A stretch of DNA of 64,000 nt from Zwartia panacis (GTDB lineage Bacteria > Pseudomonadota > Gammaproteobacteria > Burkholderiales > Burkholderiaceae_B), in the NCBI RefSeq assembly GCF_030410395.1, contig NZ_JAUHHF010000005.1, forward strand, positions 1 through 64,000. The letters run 5' to 3'. Positions within the stretch are counted from its first letter, which is position 1. Each line of letters starts with the position of its first letter. The translations under genes and the position numbers were made by a program. The notes under the pieces are model-generated. The model saw only the letters and a list, made by a program, of their open reading frames with translations, did no database searches and was not told the origin of the DNA. Positions 9,436 to 23,170 of the stretch are shown here, piece after piece.

Positions 9436-9861
9436 TTTTATCTATAGTTGATGAGAAGAATTGATTTAAACATGAAGACTTGATGATTGAAATAGCCGAG
9501 ACAGGTTCTCTCTTTTGAAAATTTCAGAACTTTACTGTGCTGTATATCTTTTTGTTTATATATAAAAACTAATAGATAAGACACTCTGTGGATAACAGGT
9601 ATAACTTTAAAAACATGTTTAAAATCAATTATTTATAAGATAATTTTTCTGTGTGTGAGTTCTGTTTGGCATTGTGGAGGAACTTGAACAAGTTTTCTCA
9701 TTCAGCATTTAAGAGCGGTTGTTCTTATTTCATACACAAAGTGTCCACAATTGCTGAGCCTATGTTATCCACAGTTAAAAAACATGAAAAAATTTTGTAA
9801 CAATTGGAAGACGGGTCAAAAAACAACAAAAATCTCCTCGAATCTTAAAAATTACTTATAT
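9436..9861. other. AT-rich intergenic region, candidate oriC
   Basis: No gene is visible in these 426 bases. Two perfect DnaA boxes occur in opposite orientation: TGTGGATAA at 9587-9595 and TTATCCACA at 9765-9773. Weaker matches are TCATACACA (9730-9738) and GTGTCCACA (9741-9749). Very AT-rich stretches lie around 9540-9580, 9600-9645 and 9775-9800 and could act as unwinding elements. The region sits between the mnmG/parS side and mnmE, and in Bordetella-type genomes the origin is upstream of mnmG. Alternative positions are 6975-7152 and the dnaA upstream gap. Confidence 0.55.
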
Positions 9862-11214
9862 TTATTTACCAATACAAAAACGAGAAAAAATTTGTCCTAA
9901 CAGGTCATCAGGACTCATCTGACCTGTAATGGTGCCTAAAAAATCATGAGCCAAGCGTAATTCTTCTGCAAAAAGGTCTAAAACTCTGTCGTCTTGTTGA
10001 GCATGCATTTCTGCTAATTTCAAATGATGAGACGCAGATTCGAGAGCATCAATATGACGCTGCCTTGCCAACCAAGGAGACTCTTGACCTGGTTGCCATC
10101 CAGCAAGATACAGAAGTCGATCTATTAAAAGTTCGAGACCGTTTCCTGTTTTTGCTGAAATATAAATAACATCCTCACCTGAAGGAGGAATGGTTTTTAA
10201 TAAATCTGCTTTATTAAATACAGTCAGTAATGTACTTTTCGGTGATCGGTGAAATGCAATTTTTTCATCTATTGCTAGGTTGGATTTTGTAGCGTCTTTT
10301 AAATTAAGCACCACATCAGCTTTTGAAATTTCTGCCCAGCTACGTTCAATACCGATAGATTCAATTTTGTCAGTTGTATCACGTAGACCTGCCGTATCAA
10401 CAATGGTGATAGGTACACCTTGTATATGGATCAATTGAGTGACTTTATCGCGGGTTGTTCCTGCAATGTCTGTCACGATTGCAAGATCCTCACCTGATAG
10501 CGCGTTAAGAAGGCTGGATTTACCTACATTGGGTTCGCCAGCAAGCACGACATGTAAACCTTCTCTAAGAACAAGTCCTTGTTTGGACTGTTTTAGAACT
10601 AAATTCAAATTTTCTTGAATTTTGTTCAAACGTTCACGTGCTTGATACTTTTCGAGAAATTCAATTTCCTCTTCCGGAAAATCCAATGTCGCTTCCACCA
10701 TCATCCGCAATTGAATAATGGATTCTGATAACGCGTTAATTTTTTTGGAGAAATGTCCGCTAAAAGAAGACATCGCAGCACGAGCAGCCGTTTCAGAAGA
10801 AGCATCGATCAAGTCAGCAATGGCTTCTGCTTGAGCGAGATCAATTTTGTCGTTTAAGAAAGCACGAAGCGTAAATTCACCAGGATCGGCCATACGCAGC
10901 CCAAACGCTGAACCGACATGCAGACATTGCTTCAAAAGAGTTTGCATGACTGCGGGCCCGCCATGGCCTTGCAGCTCTAATACATCTTCTCCAGTATATG
11001 AATGTGGTGCCGAAAAAAAGATCGCGATACCTTGGTCGATCGGTTCTCCGTGTGAATCAGGAAAAACACAGTAATGAGCCCGTCTTGGCTTCAGATCTTG
11101 TTTAAGTAGCGCATAAGCAAAGGGCCCCAGTTGGGGCCCAGATATACGTATGATGCCAACGCCGCCCCGTCCAGGGGCGGTGGCAATCGCAACAATTGGA
11201 TATTTATTTAGCAT
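9862..11214 (-). CDS. mnmE: tRNA modification GTPase MnmE
   Basis: MnmE (TrmE) forms the complex with MnmG that makes cmnm5U34 in tRNA. The 450-residue protein has the N-terminal folate-binding domain ([17 protein letters not shown], and the helical domain with [15 protein letters not shown]). A G domain with [14 protein letters not shown] (G1), DTAGLRDT (G3) and NKAD (G4) follows. It ends FCIGK, the conserved C-terminal cysteine motif needed for modification. It is the last gene of the rpmH-rnpA-yidD-yidC-mnmE cluster, 20 bases after yidC. Confidence 0.98.
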   Translation of the reverse strand: MLNKYPIVAIATAPGRGGVGIIRISGPQLGPFAYALLKQDLKPRRAHYCVFPDSHGEPIDQGIAIFFSAPHSYTGEDVLELQGHGGPAVMQTLLKQCLHVGSAFGLRMADPGEFTLRAFLNDKIDLAQAEAIADLIDASSETAARAAMSSFSGHFSKKINALSESIIQLRMMVEATLDFPEEEIEFLEKYQARERLNKIQENLNLVLKQSKQGLVLREGLHVVLAGEPNVGKSSLLNALSGEDLAIVTDIAGTTRDKVTQLIHIQGVPITIVDTAGLRDTTDKIESIGIERSWAEISKADVVLNLKDATKSNLAIDEKIAFHRSPKSTLLTVFNKADLLKTIPPSGEDVIYISAKTGNGLELLIDRLLYLAGWQPGQESPWLARQRHIDALESASHHLKLAEMHAQQDDRVLDLFAEELRLAHDFLGTITGQMSPDDLLGQIFSRFCIGK

Positions 11215-11234
11215 GCTTCAAGCTTGATTAAACA

Positions 11235-12968
11235 TTAGCGATGCGCGATTGCTGCAGCTGCTGCGATTTGACGCATGACATACCATTGTTGAGCAATAGA
11301 AAGAATATTGTTTACACACCAGTACAAGACTAAACCAGAAGGGAAAAAAAACATCATCGCACCGAATATCAAAGGCATGAACATCATGACTTTGGCTTGC
11401 ATTGGATCAGGTGGTGTTGGGTTCAACTTCATTTGGATAAACATCGTTCCCATCATGACAACAGGAAGAATGAAGTAGGGATCTTGAACTGCCAAGTCTT
11501 TAATCCACCATATCCAAGGAGCGCCCCGGAGTTCTACGCTCGAACCAAGAACATAGTAAAGAGAAATAAATACGGGGATCTGAATCAAAATCGGTAAACA
11601 ACCTCCCAGAGGATTGATCTTTTCAGTCCGATACATCTCCATCATGGCGGTATTGAGCTTTTGACGGTCGTCACCAAACTTTTCTTTGAGCGCCTGCAAA
11701 CGCGGAGCGACCATTTTCATTTTGGCCATTGAGCGATAGCTTGCCGCTGAGAGGGGATAAAAAGCCGCCTTAATCAAGATGGTGAGTACAACAATCGTCC
11801 AGCCCCAATTGCCAAGAATGGTGTAAATCCATGTCATGAGCGCAAACAAGGGCTTGGCAATGATGGTTAATAAACCATAATCGACAACCAGATCCAAACC
11901 AGGTGCGACTTTTTCAAGATCTTCCTGATCTTGAGGTCCGACCCATAATTTGGCCGGAACACTCAGTTGACCGCCTGGAGCGATTGAACCGACGGGTTCA
12001 ATACTACGGATGGCAAAAAGATTTTTTTGCAATTCAGTCATCTCATAGCTGCGGGTTTTACCTTGTGGTGGCACCCAAGCAGTCACGAAATAGTGTTGAA
12101 CCATCGCAAACCAGCCGTTGTCAGCTTCCTTGATGTACGTTGCTTTTCGTTTTTCAATCTCAGAAAAAGATACTTTTTGGAATTTGTCTTGATCAGAATA
12201 AATGGCAGGACCCGTGAAACTGACGGGACCTGACATAAAGCTTGGTGTGGAATTTTCACTGGCGGCATCTTTGCCATCGCGAGTAATTTGTAAATACACC
12301 GAAGGGCTAATAGGTTGAGCCGTCAGGTTTTCAATCTGGTGATCAACGAGAATTTCGTAACTGGAACGCTTCAGTGTGAAAGATTTAGTGAGCTTTACAC
12401 CACTTGATTCTGAAACAAACTTGATCACTAACTGATCACCATTAAGTTCGCGATCTGAAGTGGCTAGTGTGTAAGGAGCAAGATGTGTCGGGTATAGACT
12501 TCCAGCAGGCGCGCCAGTCAGTCCCGACTGGACAACATATACTTGCCCACCCCGATTGTTAAGCAGAACAAAAGGTTTGTCTTTCTCTTCACGGCTCGGA
12601 AAATCAAGAAGATCTGCACGCACGAGCTGTGCACCTTGAAGATCAAAGCTCAGCGCCAGAACATCTGTTTTAAAGCTCACGGTTTGTGGCTCAACCGCAG
12701 CAGCCGTTGCAACACCAGGAACATTACTAACCGAACCGGTGGAGATCGCAGGCGTGGCAGGAGTAACAGGAACACCCGTAGGAACACCGGCAGGAACACC
12801 CGCAGGCGTAGTTGTAGCTTCTGCAGTAGGTGTTGCGGGAGTAGAAGCTGTTGTTGGTGGCTGTCCACCTAATAGGGAGGGGTTCCCTTGGTGAATCTGC
12901 CAATTGTTCCACAGCATAAGCAGCGAAAACGAAAAAATCATCAATAAGATGGTGCGTCGGATATCCAT
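11235..12968 (-). CDS. yidC: Membrane protein insertase YidC
   Basis: YidC inserts and folds inner-membrane proteins alone or with SecYEG. The 577-residue protein has the Gram-negative layout. It starts with an N-terminal membrane helix (RRTILLMIFSFSLLMLWNNW) and a Thr/Ala/Pro-rich linker at about residues 37-85 that contains repeated AGVPAGVPTGVP units. A large periplasmic beta domain comes next, then the conserved C-terminal five-helix core (GCLPILIQIPVFISLYYVL). The linker is the variable part between species. Genes on both sides are the standard neighbours. Confidence 0.97.
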   Translation of the reverse strand: MDIRRTILLMIFSFSLLMLWNNWQIHQGNPSLLGGQPPTTASTPATPTAEATTTPAGVPAGVPTGVPVTPATPAISTGSVSNVPGVATAAAVEPQTVSFKTDVLALSFDLQGAQLVRADLLDFPSREEKDKPFVLLNNRGGQVYVVQSGLTGAPAGSLYPTHLAPYTLATSDRELNGDQLVIKFVSESSGVKLTKSFTLKRSSYEILVDHQIENLTAQPISPSVYLQITRDGKDAASENSTPSFMSGPVSFTGPAIYSDQDKFQKVSFSEIEKRKATYIKEADNGWFAMVQHYFVTAWVPPQGKTRSYEMTELQKNLFAIRSIEPVGSIAPGGQLSVPAKLWVGPQDQEDLEKVAPGLDLVVDYGLLTIIAKPLFALMTWIYTILGNWGWTIVVLTILIKAAFYPLSAASYRSMAKMKMVAPRLQALKEKFGDDRQKLNTAMMEMYRTEKINPLGGCLPILIQIPVFISLYYVLGSSVELRGAPWIWWIKDLAVQDPYFILPVVMMGTMFIQMKLNPTPPDPMQAKVMMFMPLIFGAMMFFFPSGLVLYWCVNNILSIAQQWYVMRQIAAAAAIAHR

Positions 12969-13016
12969 TCTTGCCTAAATAAAAAAAGCTCACCAGCGAA
13001 GGCTCGCAGTTTAGCG

Positions 13017-13256
13017 TTAATCAGAGTGCTTGCGTTGTGGAACGGGATCATGACCACCCTGACACCACGGGTGACAGCGTGAAACTCGACGAATTGCCAA
13101 GAGCAATCCAAAAAAGGGACCTCTAACTTGAATCGCCTCAATTGCATAATTGGAGCAAGTCGGCGTAAAACGACACCAATGACCGAGCCAAGGACTAAGC
13201 AAATATTGATATGCCTTGATTGGAGCAATCAATATCGTTTTTAGTAGGCTTATCAT
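13017..13256 (-). CDS. yidD: Membrane protein insertion efficiency factor YidD
   Basis: This 79-residue protein has the family core [21 protein letters not shown] with its conserved cysteines, and the basic end RRVSRCHPW. YidD helps YidC-dependent insertion and is attached to the inner membrane by an amphipathic helix. Its ATG overlaps the rnpA stop by 4 bases, and yidC starts 48 bases downstream. Confidence 0.95.
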   Translation of the reverse strand: MISLLKTILIAPIKAYQYLLSPWLGHWCRFTPTCSNYAIEAIQVRGPFFGLLLAIRRVSRCHPWCQGGHDPVPQRKHSD

Positions 13257-13645
13257 CGTCGAGCCCGCAAAAAGTGGGCATCTGCTTCTTGACGAGCTGC
13301 CAGCTTGAGTTGGGTGAGCGATAAAGAAGTAATTGGTTTGTGAAGCCGGACAACAAAATCACTTGGTGGCAAATCGTGACGCCTGGCACGGAAAGCTTCC
13401 CGAACAACGCGTTTTAAAGCGTTTCTCGTGCTCGCGTGATGAGCAAACCTTTTTGCCATGATGAGCCCAAGCCGAGCGCAAGGGATGACGGATGTATCTG
13501 AAAATACTGCTAAATCAGTAGCTTGGCGTAAGTGAGCAGTCACTACGAAAAACGCCCCACGGGCAATACGGCGACCCGCGAGGGCCGCAGCAAATTCGGT
13601 GGGGCGGTGCAAGCGCGCCGCCGCAGGAAACGTGGCGCGAGACAT
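13253..13645 (-). CDS. rnpA: Ribonuclease P protein component
   Basis: RnpA is the protein subunit of RNase P, which matures tRNA 5' ends with the RNA component. The conserved region is [20 protein letters not shown], and KRVVREAFR is the RNR-type RNA-binding motif. The frame extends upstream to a TTG at 13693. I place the start at the ATG at 13645 (130 residues) because [18 protein letters not shown] aligns with the start of known RnpA proteins. It follows rpmH and overlaps yidD by 4 bases. Confidence 0.93.
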   Translation of the reverse strand: MSRATFPAAARLHRPTEFAAALAGRRIARGAFFVVTAHLRQATDLAVFSDTSVIPCARLGLIMAKRFAHHASTRNALKRVVREAFRARRHDLPPSDFVVRLHKPITSLSLTQLKLAARQEADAHFLRARR

Positions 13646-13702
13646 AACAAAGCAAAGGAGCGATAGAAAAGGTCGTGAACAGTTTCTTCGCAACCAGCCG
13701 TA

Positions 13703-13837
13703 TTAGACGGCTAAACGCTTGCGGCCTTTGGCGCGGCGAGCGTTGATGACAGCACGGCCACCACGAGTTTTCATCCGAACACGAAAACCATGCGTGCGCT
13801 TGCGGCGGGTGACGGAGGGTTGGTAGGTACGTTTCAT
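13703..13837 (-). CDS. rpmH: 50S ribosomal protein L34
   Basis: This 44-residue, highly basic protein begins [20 protein letters not shown] and ends [11 protein letters not shown], the almost invariant L34 sequence. It is too short to show up in a search limited to long frames. It is the first gene of the leftward operon and lies 169 bases from dnaA, with the two genes divergent, the classic arrangement near bacterial origins. Confidence 0.98.
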   Translation of the reverse strand: MKRTYQPSVTRRKRTHGFRVRMKTRGGRAVINARRAKGRKRLAV

Positions 13838-13938
13838 GATTAAGGGCCCAACAAAGAGCGAAAAAGTTTAGGAATATCTCGAAAAGCCCTCCATTTCATC
13901 AAAAAATACGAGACAAGTCAAATGTTTACCTTCGTCAA

Positions 13939-13954
13939 CTCGTATAAATACGAG
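13939..13954. promoter_or_regulatory. 16-bp palindrome in the rpmH-dnaA gap, with a matching half-site
   Basis: CTCGTATAAATACGAG is a perfect dyad with 7-base arms and a two-base centre. The same half-site ATACGAG appears again at 13906-13912, exactly 42 bases before the second arm (about four DNA turns). The centre contains TATAAA, which could serve as a -10 element for dnaA. The dyad may bind a regulator of dnaA or rpmH, but I recognise no known family. Confidence 0.5.
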
Positions 13955-13961
13955 TAGCGCC

Positions 13962-13970
13962 TGTGGATAA
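13962..13970 (-). promoter_or_regulatory. DnaA box upstream of dnaA
   Basis: TGTGGATAA is a perfect DnaA box read on the minus strand, 36 bases before the dnaA start. One such box is often found at dnaA promoters and allows DnaA to repress its own gene. I see no second strong box in this gap, which argues against it being the whole origin. Confidence 0.7.
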
Positions 13971-14006
13971 CCTTGACCGACACAGGGTAGAATCGAGGTT
14001 TGATCA

Positions 14007-15515
14007 GTGAGTCACATGAACGAGTTTTGGCAATCCTGCGTCTCTCATTTAGAGCAGGACTTCCCCCCACAGCAAATCAGCGCATGGATACGTCCGCTGG
14101 TACCGCTCGCCTTTGATGAAACAAAGGCGCAGTTACGTGTGTCCGCGCCAAATCGATTCAAACTGGACTGGGTGAAAAAGAATTTTGCTCAACAGATTGA
14201 AGCATTTGCTTCAAAATGGTTCGACCAGCCCGTTCAAGTATTGTTTGAATTGCCTGCATCCACAGCGGATCGCTCAAAACAATCTATGGTTAACGGCGCC
14301 TTCGCAAGAACGGAAGACCATCGAACGGAGAATGTGAAAGGTTCCAGCATTTCTGGTACCACATACACACAGTCTGGCTTAGATCACGTTACCGCGAACA
14401 AAGGGATAGACCCGCAAGGATCAATCAATGAAAATCTTATTGGATCAAACGATCCCGTAAGAACGCCGGCATCCATGACGCCAGTTGATGACAAGTCCAG
14501 GTTAAATGTTGATTTAACCTTTGACAATTTTGTCACCGGAAAAGCAAACCAGCTTGCAAGAGCTGCAGCATTACAAGTGGCGGAGAATCCTGGTACTTCG
14601 TACAACCCACTATTTTTATATGGCGGGGTAGGATTAGGAAAAACACATCTGATTCATGCAATTGGAAATGCCATGGTGGCAGCGGGCCACGGTGTGCGAG
14701 TTCGATATGTGCATGCGGACCAATATGTTTCTGATGTGGTGAAAGCATATCAACGCAAAGCATTTGATGACTTCAAGCGCTATTACCATTCTTTAGACTT
14801 GTTACTAATCGATGATATTCAGTTCTTTTCGGGTAAAAATCGAACACAAGAAGAGTTTTTCTATGCGTTTGAAGCAATGGTGGCCCAACGCAAACAAATC
14901 ATTATCACCAGCGATACCTACCCGAAAGAATTGGCAGGGATTGATAGTCGTTTGATTTCACGTTTTGATTCAGGACTCACTGTGGCGATTGAGCCACCGG
15001 AGCTGGAAATGCGTGTTGCCATATTGTTGCGTAAAGCCGAGCAAGAAGGGATGACCATGCCCGAAGAAGTCGCATTTTTTATTGCCAAACATTTAAGAAG
15101 CAACGTTCGGGAATTAGAGGGTGCGCTGAAAAAAGTAGTGGCTTACGCACGGTTTCACGGACGTGATGTGGCAAACGTCGATATTTGTAAAGACGCGCTC
15201 AAAGATTTGTTATCCGTTTCTAGCGGGCAAGTAACAGTTGAAAATATTCAAAAAACAGTGGCTGATTTTTACAAAATCAAAGTCGCTGATATGTACTCAA
15301 AACGACGACCCGCCAACATTGCGATGCCGCGTCAGGTCGCGATGTATTTAGCAAAAGAACTGACGCAAAAGAGCTTACCGGACATTGGAGATATGTTTGG
15401 TGGGCGAGATCACACGACTGTTTTACACGCTGTCAGAAAAATTGCCGATTTGCGTGCCAAACAAGCAGACCTTAACCATACGCTGCATGTGCTCGAACAA
15501 ACTCTAAAGGGATAA
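14007..15515 (+). CDS. dnaA: Chromosomal replication initiator protein DnaA
   Basis: DnaA binds DnaA boxes in oriC and opens the duplex. Domain I ([20 protein letters not shown]) is followed by a long, poorly conserved linker (about residues 85-165). The AAA+ core has Walker [10 protein letters not shown] (about 206-214) and Walker [11 protein letters not shown] (about 265-274). The C-terminal DNA-binding domain has the signature [12 protein letters not shown]. Two starts compete. The GTG at 14007 has a GAGGT ribosome site seven bases upstream, while the ATG at 14016 gives a product that begins MNEFWQSC, as in related DnaA proteins. I use the GTG. dnaN follows after three bases. Confidence 0.97.
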   Translation: MSHMNEFWQSCVSHLEQDFPPQQISAWIRPLVPLAFDETKAQLRVSAPNRFKLDWVKKNFAQQIEAFASKWFDQPVQVLFELPASTADRSKQSMVNGAFARTEDHRTENVKGSSISGTTYTQSGLDHVTANKGIDPQGSINENLIGSNDPVRTPASMTPVDDKSRLNVDLTFDNFVTGKANQLARAAALQVAENPGTSYNPLFLYGGVGLGKTHLIHAIGNAMVAAGHGVRVRYVHADQYVSDVVKAYQRKAFDDFKRYYHSLDLLLIDDIQFFSGKNRTQEEFFYAFEAMVAQRKQIIITSDTYPKELAGIDSRLISRFDSGLTVAIEPPELEMRVAILLRKAEQEGMTMPEEVAFFIAKHLRSNVRELEGALKKVVAYARFHGRDVANVDICKDALKDLLSVSSGQVTVENIQKTVADFYKIKVADMYSKRRPANIAMPRQVAMYLAKELTQKSLPDIGDMFGGRDHTTVLHAVRKIADLRAKQADLNHTLHVLEQTLKG

Positions 15516-15518
15516 TTC

Positions 15519-19096
<3,578 letters not shown>

Positions 19097-19122
19097 ATAG
19101 TTTTGTAATAAGGTTGTTTGTG

Positions 19123-20277
19123 ATGACGATTTCAAGTTTTTTGTGCCCGACGACTATTTTTATGGGCGAGGGGTCATATCAAAAAATCTCTGAAATCGTC
19201 CGCAAGCTTCAGTGCCGCCGAGTATTTATCGCGCTTGATGGTGCGTTAGTCTCCAGCGATTTTTTCGCTCAAATCAAACGACTGTTGGCTGATGAGAATA
19301 TTGAAGTCGCAACTTATACAGAAATTGAGCCCGATCCAAGTGCGCACACCGTAGAGAAGGCTTTTGAGGTCTGTCAGGCTCATCAAGCAACAGTATTGCT
19401 GGCAATCGGTGGTGGCAGCACAATAGACGTCGCCAAAGCGGTCGGTATTTTGGCCACTAACGGCGGACGTATCCATGACTATGAGGGAATTGAGAAGTTT
19501 TCCACCCCTCCTCTACCGTTGATCGCGATTCCAACCACAGCGGGTACGGGCTCTGAAGTTTCGGGATCATGTGTGATCTCCGATACTGAGAAAAATCTCA
19601 AAATGTCGATTCGTCATGCGGCGCTTAATCCCGCCGCGTTCGCGATTCTCGATCCCTTGGCCTTGCGGACCGTACCAGGACATGTCGCTGCGCATTCCGG
19701 AATCGATGCGTTTGTTCATGCGTTCGAGTCTTATATTTCGCGCCAGTCGAATCTGATGACTGACGCGATCAATTTGCAGGCAATTGAATTATTGGCCGGC
19801 AATATCAGGCAGTTTGTCGCCAATCGTGAAAATCTCGACGCGGGTTTAAATATGTTGGTGGGTTCTGCCCTGGCTGGCATTACCTTTGGACAAACAGGTC
19901 TGGGCAACGTGCACTGTATGGCACGGTTTGTGGGCGCTCGTTTTCATTTGTCGCACGGCCTGTCCAATGCGGTGTGTTTACCGCACGTCGCACAATTCAA
20001 TTTGGCTGCCTGTCCCGAGAAATATGCGCGCGTTGCATTGGCAATGGGGCGCCCTGTACAGCAATGGCCTGTGCTCGATGCGGCACAAGCCGCTGTCGAG
20101 GCTATTCGTAAAATGTGCGAGGATCTTGGCATTCCTTCCAGATTGCGGGATGTCGGAGCGACACCTGAGACTTTTGAAGAGATGTCAGAGCAATGCCTGG
20201 CGGCAAATTACAACCGCTGGAATCCTCGACAGACAACGGTGGTAGATTTCCGCGCGCTGTTTGAGCGGGCGTATTAG
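19123..20277 (+). CDS. Iron-containing alcohol dehydrogenase
   Basis: This 384-residue NAD(P)-dependent oxidoreductase belongs to the group III alcohol dehydrogenases. It shows the nucleotide-binding GGGSTIDVAKAVGIL, the PTTAGTGSEVSG loop, and metal-ligand regions HSGIDAFVHAFESY and HGLSNAVCLPH. The substrate cannot be told; relatives use short alcohols, lactaldehyde or maleylacetate. I chose the ATG at 19123, which has ATAAGG nine bases upstream, over the TTG and GTG codons just before it. It lies 26 bases after gyrB but is probably not functionally linked. Confidence 0.88.
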   Translation: MTISSFLCPTTIFMGEGSYQKISEIVRKLQCRRVFIALDGALVSSDFFAQIKRLLADENIEVATYTEIEPDPSAHTVEKAFEVCQAHQATVLLAIGGGSTIDVAKAVGILATNGGRIHDYEGIEKFSTPPLPLIAIPTTAGTGSEVSGSCVISDTEKNLKMSIRHAALNPAAFAILDPLALRTVPGHVAAHSGIDAFVHAFESYISRQSNLMTDAINLQAIELLAGNIRQFVANRENLDAGLNMLVGSALAGITFGQTGLGNVHCMARFVGARFHLSHGLSNAVCLPHVAQFNLAACPEKYARVALAMGRPVQQWPVLDAAQAAVEAIRKMCEDLGIPSRLRDVGATPETFEEMSEQCLAANYNRWNPRQTTVVDFRALFERAY

Positions 20278-20302
20278 GGATGAGCCAAGGCTTTTAATGC
20301 CT

Positions 20303-20644
20303 TTACCAGCTAGAACCTGCTTCCCACATGACGGGAACTTGCTGGGCTTGGGCTCGCTTGAGCAAGTCTAAAAGAGGAAAAGAGCGCTGCCTCAGGCCGA
20401 CGGGTAAAGAAAGCGCATCTTTGGGGTGGTCCGTTTCCTGATCATCGTCCTGAGTTTGTCGGGGTTCCGCGGCAATTGCTTGTTCAAGACGTGCAATGGC
20501 GTCCTGAAGATGCCCTGGCATGAAAACGCCTCTAGACATCAAGTCCTTGTCGTCGGTTTTGCCGATGATTTTTAACAATGGTTTGGCGTGTTGTGCCAGC
20601 ATTAAAATATCCGCACCGGCTTTACTGCTGAATGTGACAAGCAT
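20303..20644 (-). CDS. DUF1840 domain-containing protein
   Basis: This small soluble protein of 113 residues begins MLVTFSSKAGADILMLAQHA, the conserved start of the DUF1840 family found in beta- and gammaproteobacteria. No catalytic motif is visible and the function is unknown. It is convergent with the alcohol dehydrogenase and divergent from argS. Confidence 0.85.
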   Translation of the reverse strand: MLVTFSSKAGADILMLAQHAKPLLKIIGKTDDKDLMSRGVFMPGHLQDAIARLEQAIAAEPRQTQDDDQETDHPKDALSLPVGLRQRSFPLLDLLKRAQAQQVPVMWEAGSSW

Positions 20645-20723
20645 GATGATCTCTCTTTGGTTGCTTAGGCATAGCTTAATTCAGGCTATGATTTAAGTCT
20701 TCCTATTGTTACTGCCTACGCCC

Positions 20724-22409
20724 ATGCTCCTCGAGCAACAAAACACCCTGATTTCCTGTATCCATCGCGCTGTGGCCGCTGTATTGCCAGAAGCAACGCC
20801 AACAGTTTTGCTGGAGCGCCCCAAAGTTGCCGCACATGGTGATTTGGCGACCAACGTTGCCATGCAGCTGGCGAAGCCCGCCAAGCGTAATCCACGTGAA
20901 CTCGCTCAGGCGATTCTGGATGTGTTGTTGAATGATCCGCAAGCGCGCACGCTGATTGACCAGGCTGAGCTTGCAGGACCCGGTTTTATCAATTTCCGGT
21001 TGACGCATGCGGCCCGAACCGCGGTCATGGATTTGATTGTTCAGCAGGGCGAGGCGTTTGGTCGTGCACCGCGACAAGCGCAAAAAGTATTGGTCGAATT
21101 TGTATCGGCCAATCCGACGGGTCCCTTGCATGTCGGTCACGCCAGGCAAGCAGCACTCGGTGATGCGCTGTGTCGCTTGTTTGATGCGAGCGGATTTGAG
21201 GTGAGCCGTGAGTTCTACTACAACGATGCCGGTAACCAAATTCAGAATCTAGCGATTAGTGTGCAAGCGCGTGCACAGGGTATCGACCCGGATTCTGATC
21301 ATTATCCAGCGGATGGTTATCGGGGCGATTACATTGTTGATATCGCGCGTGACTTTGTTGCCAAAGCAACAGTCAGTGCCAGCGATGCAGAGCCTGTTTT
21401 GGCGAATGGTGATTTGAATGACCTTGACAATATTCGCCGTTTCGCAGTGACATATTTACGTCGCGAACAAGATCTCGACTTGCAAGCATTTGGTTTGGCG
21501 TTTGATCATTATTATCTAGAGAGCTCACTCTATACCTCTGGTCGTGTTGAAGACACCGTCAATAAGTTGATTGCAAGTGGACATACCTATGAAAGCGAGG
21601 GCGCGTTATGGTTGCGCACAACCGAGCTTGGAACGGGTGACGACAAAGACCGTGTGATGCGAAAGTCTGAAGGTGGTTACACCTATTTTGTGCCTGACGT
21701 TGCCTATCATGTCACCAAATGGCAGAGAGGATTTACGCGCGCGATCAATATTCAGGGTAGTGATCATCATGGTACGGTTGCACGCGTACGCGCGGGTTTG
21801 CAAGCGTTATCGATGGGCATACCCGCGGATTATCCGGCATATGTTTTGCACAAGATGGTCAAAGTTGTGCGCGGCGGCGAGGAAGTCAAAATTTCCAAAC
21901 GTGCCGGCAGTTATGTCACGTTGCGCGACTTGATTGAATGGGTGGGGCGCGACGCGGTTCGTTTCTTTTTGATCCAACGCCGTGCCGACACGGAGTTTGT
22001 TTTTGATGTGGATCTGGCGCGCTCGCAGAGCGAAGAAAACCCGGTCTATTACATCCAGTACGCGCATGCCAGGATTTGTTCTATGCTGGCAACGGCTGGT
22101 TTAAGCGCTGCCGAATTGCATGCGGCTCCAGTGAATTTACTCACTTCACCTACGGAGCTGGCCTTGATGCAAAGGCTTGCAGAGTTTCCAGCACTGGTGA
22201 CTGAGGCGGCGGCTGAGTTGTCTCCGCATTTGGTTGCGTTCTGGTTGAGAGACTGCGCTTCTGATTTTCATTCCTGGTATAACGCCGAGCGCGTGTTGGT
22301 TGATGATGTCGCGCTTAAGCACGCACGTTTGCGACTGGCAGACGCGACTCGCCAAGTCATTGCCAATGGCCTGGAATTACTGGGTGTATCGGCTCCGGAA
22401 CGGATGTAA
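20724..22409 (+). CDS. argS: Arginyl-tRNA synthetase
   Basis: ArgRS charges tRNA-Arg. The 561-residue class I enzyme has the Add-1 N-terminal domain, the HIGH-type motif in [20 protein letters not shown], and the ArgRS-specific helical anticodon domain ending in [19 protein letters not shown]. The frame is open six codons further upstream to a TTG, but the ATG at 20724 ([11 protein letters not shown]) aligns with relatives. A SPOR-domain gene follows after nine bases, as in other Burkholderiales. Confidence 0.97.
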   Translation: MLLEQQNTLISCIHRAVAAVLPEATPTVLLERPKVAAHGDLATNVAMQLAKPAKRNPRELAQAILDVLLNDPQARTLIDQAELAGPGFINFRLTHAARTAVMDLIVQQGEAFGRAPRQAQKVLVEFVSANPTGPLHVGHARQAALGDALCRLFDASGFEVSREFYYNDAGNQIQNLAISVQARAQGIDPDSDHYPADGYRGDYIVDIARDFVAKATVSASDAEPVLANGDLNDLDNIRRFAVTYLRREQDLDLQAFGLAFDHYYLESSLYTSGRVEDTVNKLIASGHTYESEGALWLRTTELGTGDDKDRVMRKSEGGYTYFVPDVAYHVTKWQRGFTRAINIQGSDHHGTVARVRAGLQALSMGIPADYPAYVLHKMVKVVRGGEEVKISKRAGSYVTLRDLIEWVGRDAVRFFLIQRRADTEFVFDVDLARSQSEENPVYYIQYAHARICSMLATAGLSAAELHAAPVNLLTSPTELALMQRLAEFPALVTEAAAELSPHLVAFWLRDCASDFHSWYNAERVLVDDVALKHARLRLADATRQVIANGLELLGVSAPERM

Positions 22410-22418
22410 GATCATCAA

Positions 22419-23141
22419 ATGGCAAAACATAAATCATCCGGTGGTAGCACGATGTACGGCGTCCTGGCTGGCTTGTTGATCGGTCTGGGATTAGCCGCAG
22501 GCGTCGCTTACTACGTCATCAAGGCGCCAATGCCTTTTATGGATAAGGCGAGCCGGTCACCTGATGAGCAGGTGAGGCCTGATCCTCGCAATGCTCCCGA
22601 TCCTAACGCTGCTTTGGGTGGTCGTGATACCGGTCCTGTCACTGCCCCGAGCGCGCCTGACCAACCCACAGGCCAGACCGGCGTAGCTGTAACGGGCCAA
22701 GCTGGACAGCCCGCAGCAGGCACAGCCAAGCAAAATGGTGATGCCCTGGGTTCTTTGATCGCAACCTTGACACCAGCACCAAGTGCCGGTTCACGTGCTT
22801 CGCAAGGGGCTTCTGGCTCGACATCGACAGCGAGCCGGTCAGAGGCAGGATCAGCAACAGTGGGTCCAACAGGATCGGCGAGCACCTCGTCGACAACTCC
22901 GCCCAAATCCAGCGGTCCTTATTATTTGCAGGTTGGCTCTTTCAGAGTGTTAGAGGATGCCGAAGCGTTGCGCGCCAAAATTCTCCTGATGGGGATGCCC
23001 GTTGAGATTCAGCGTGCTGAAGTTAATGGTTTGCAGGTCAATCGCGTGCGTGTGGGGCCGTTCGAACGAATCGACGACATGAATCAGACTCGTATCCGTC
23101 TAGGTCAGGAAAAAATACCCACTGCGGTTGTTCGGCAGTAA
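22419..23141 (+). CDS. SPOR domain-containing membrane protein
   Basis: The 240-residue protein has a short cytoplasmic start and one membrane helix at about residues 12-33 (GVLAGLLIGLGLAAGVAYYV). A long Pro/Ser/Thr/Gly-rich periplasmic linker follows, then a C-terminal SPOR domain at about 165-238 (YYLQVGSFRVLEDAEAL, VNRVRVGPF). SPOR domains bind peptidoglycan lacking stem peptides, and this layout is that of FtsN-like cell-division proteins. It sits between argS and dsbA, a conserved order in Bordetella-type genomes. Whether it is the true FtsN cannot be settled here. Confidence 0.88.
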   Translation: MAKHKSSGGSTMYGVLAGLLIGLGLAAGVAYYVIKAPMPFMDKASRSPDEQVRPDPRNAPDPNAALGGRDTGPVTAPSAPDQPTGQTGVAVTGQAGQPAAGTAKQNGDALGSLIATLTPAPSAGSRASQGASGSTSTASRSEAGSATVGPTGSASTSSTTPPKSSGPYYLQVGSFRVLEDAEALRAKILLMGMPVEIQRAEVNGLQVNRVRVGPFERIDDMNQTRIRLGQEKIPTAVVRQ

Positions 23142-23170
23142 ACCAATTTTGTCACTTAGGACGAATCACT

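Noticed and set aside
12543-12872. Arg/Thr/Asn-rich open frame opposite the yidC linker
   Set aside because: It is a shadow of the Pro/Thr/Ala repeat in the YidC linker, with no start signal or homology.
13839-14006. The rpmH-dnaA gap as the complete oriC
   Set aside because: It holds only one good DnaA box in 168 bases. It is kept as a dnaA control region; the strand switch leaves it as a secondary possibility.
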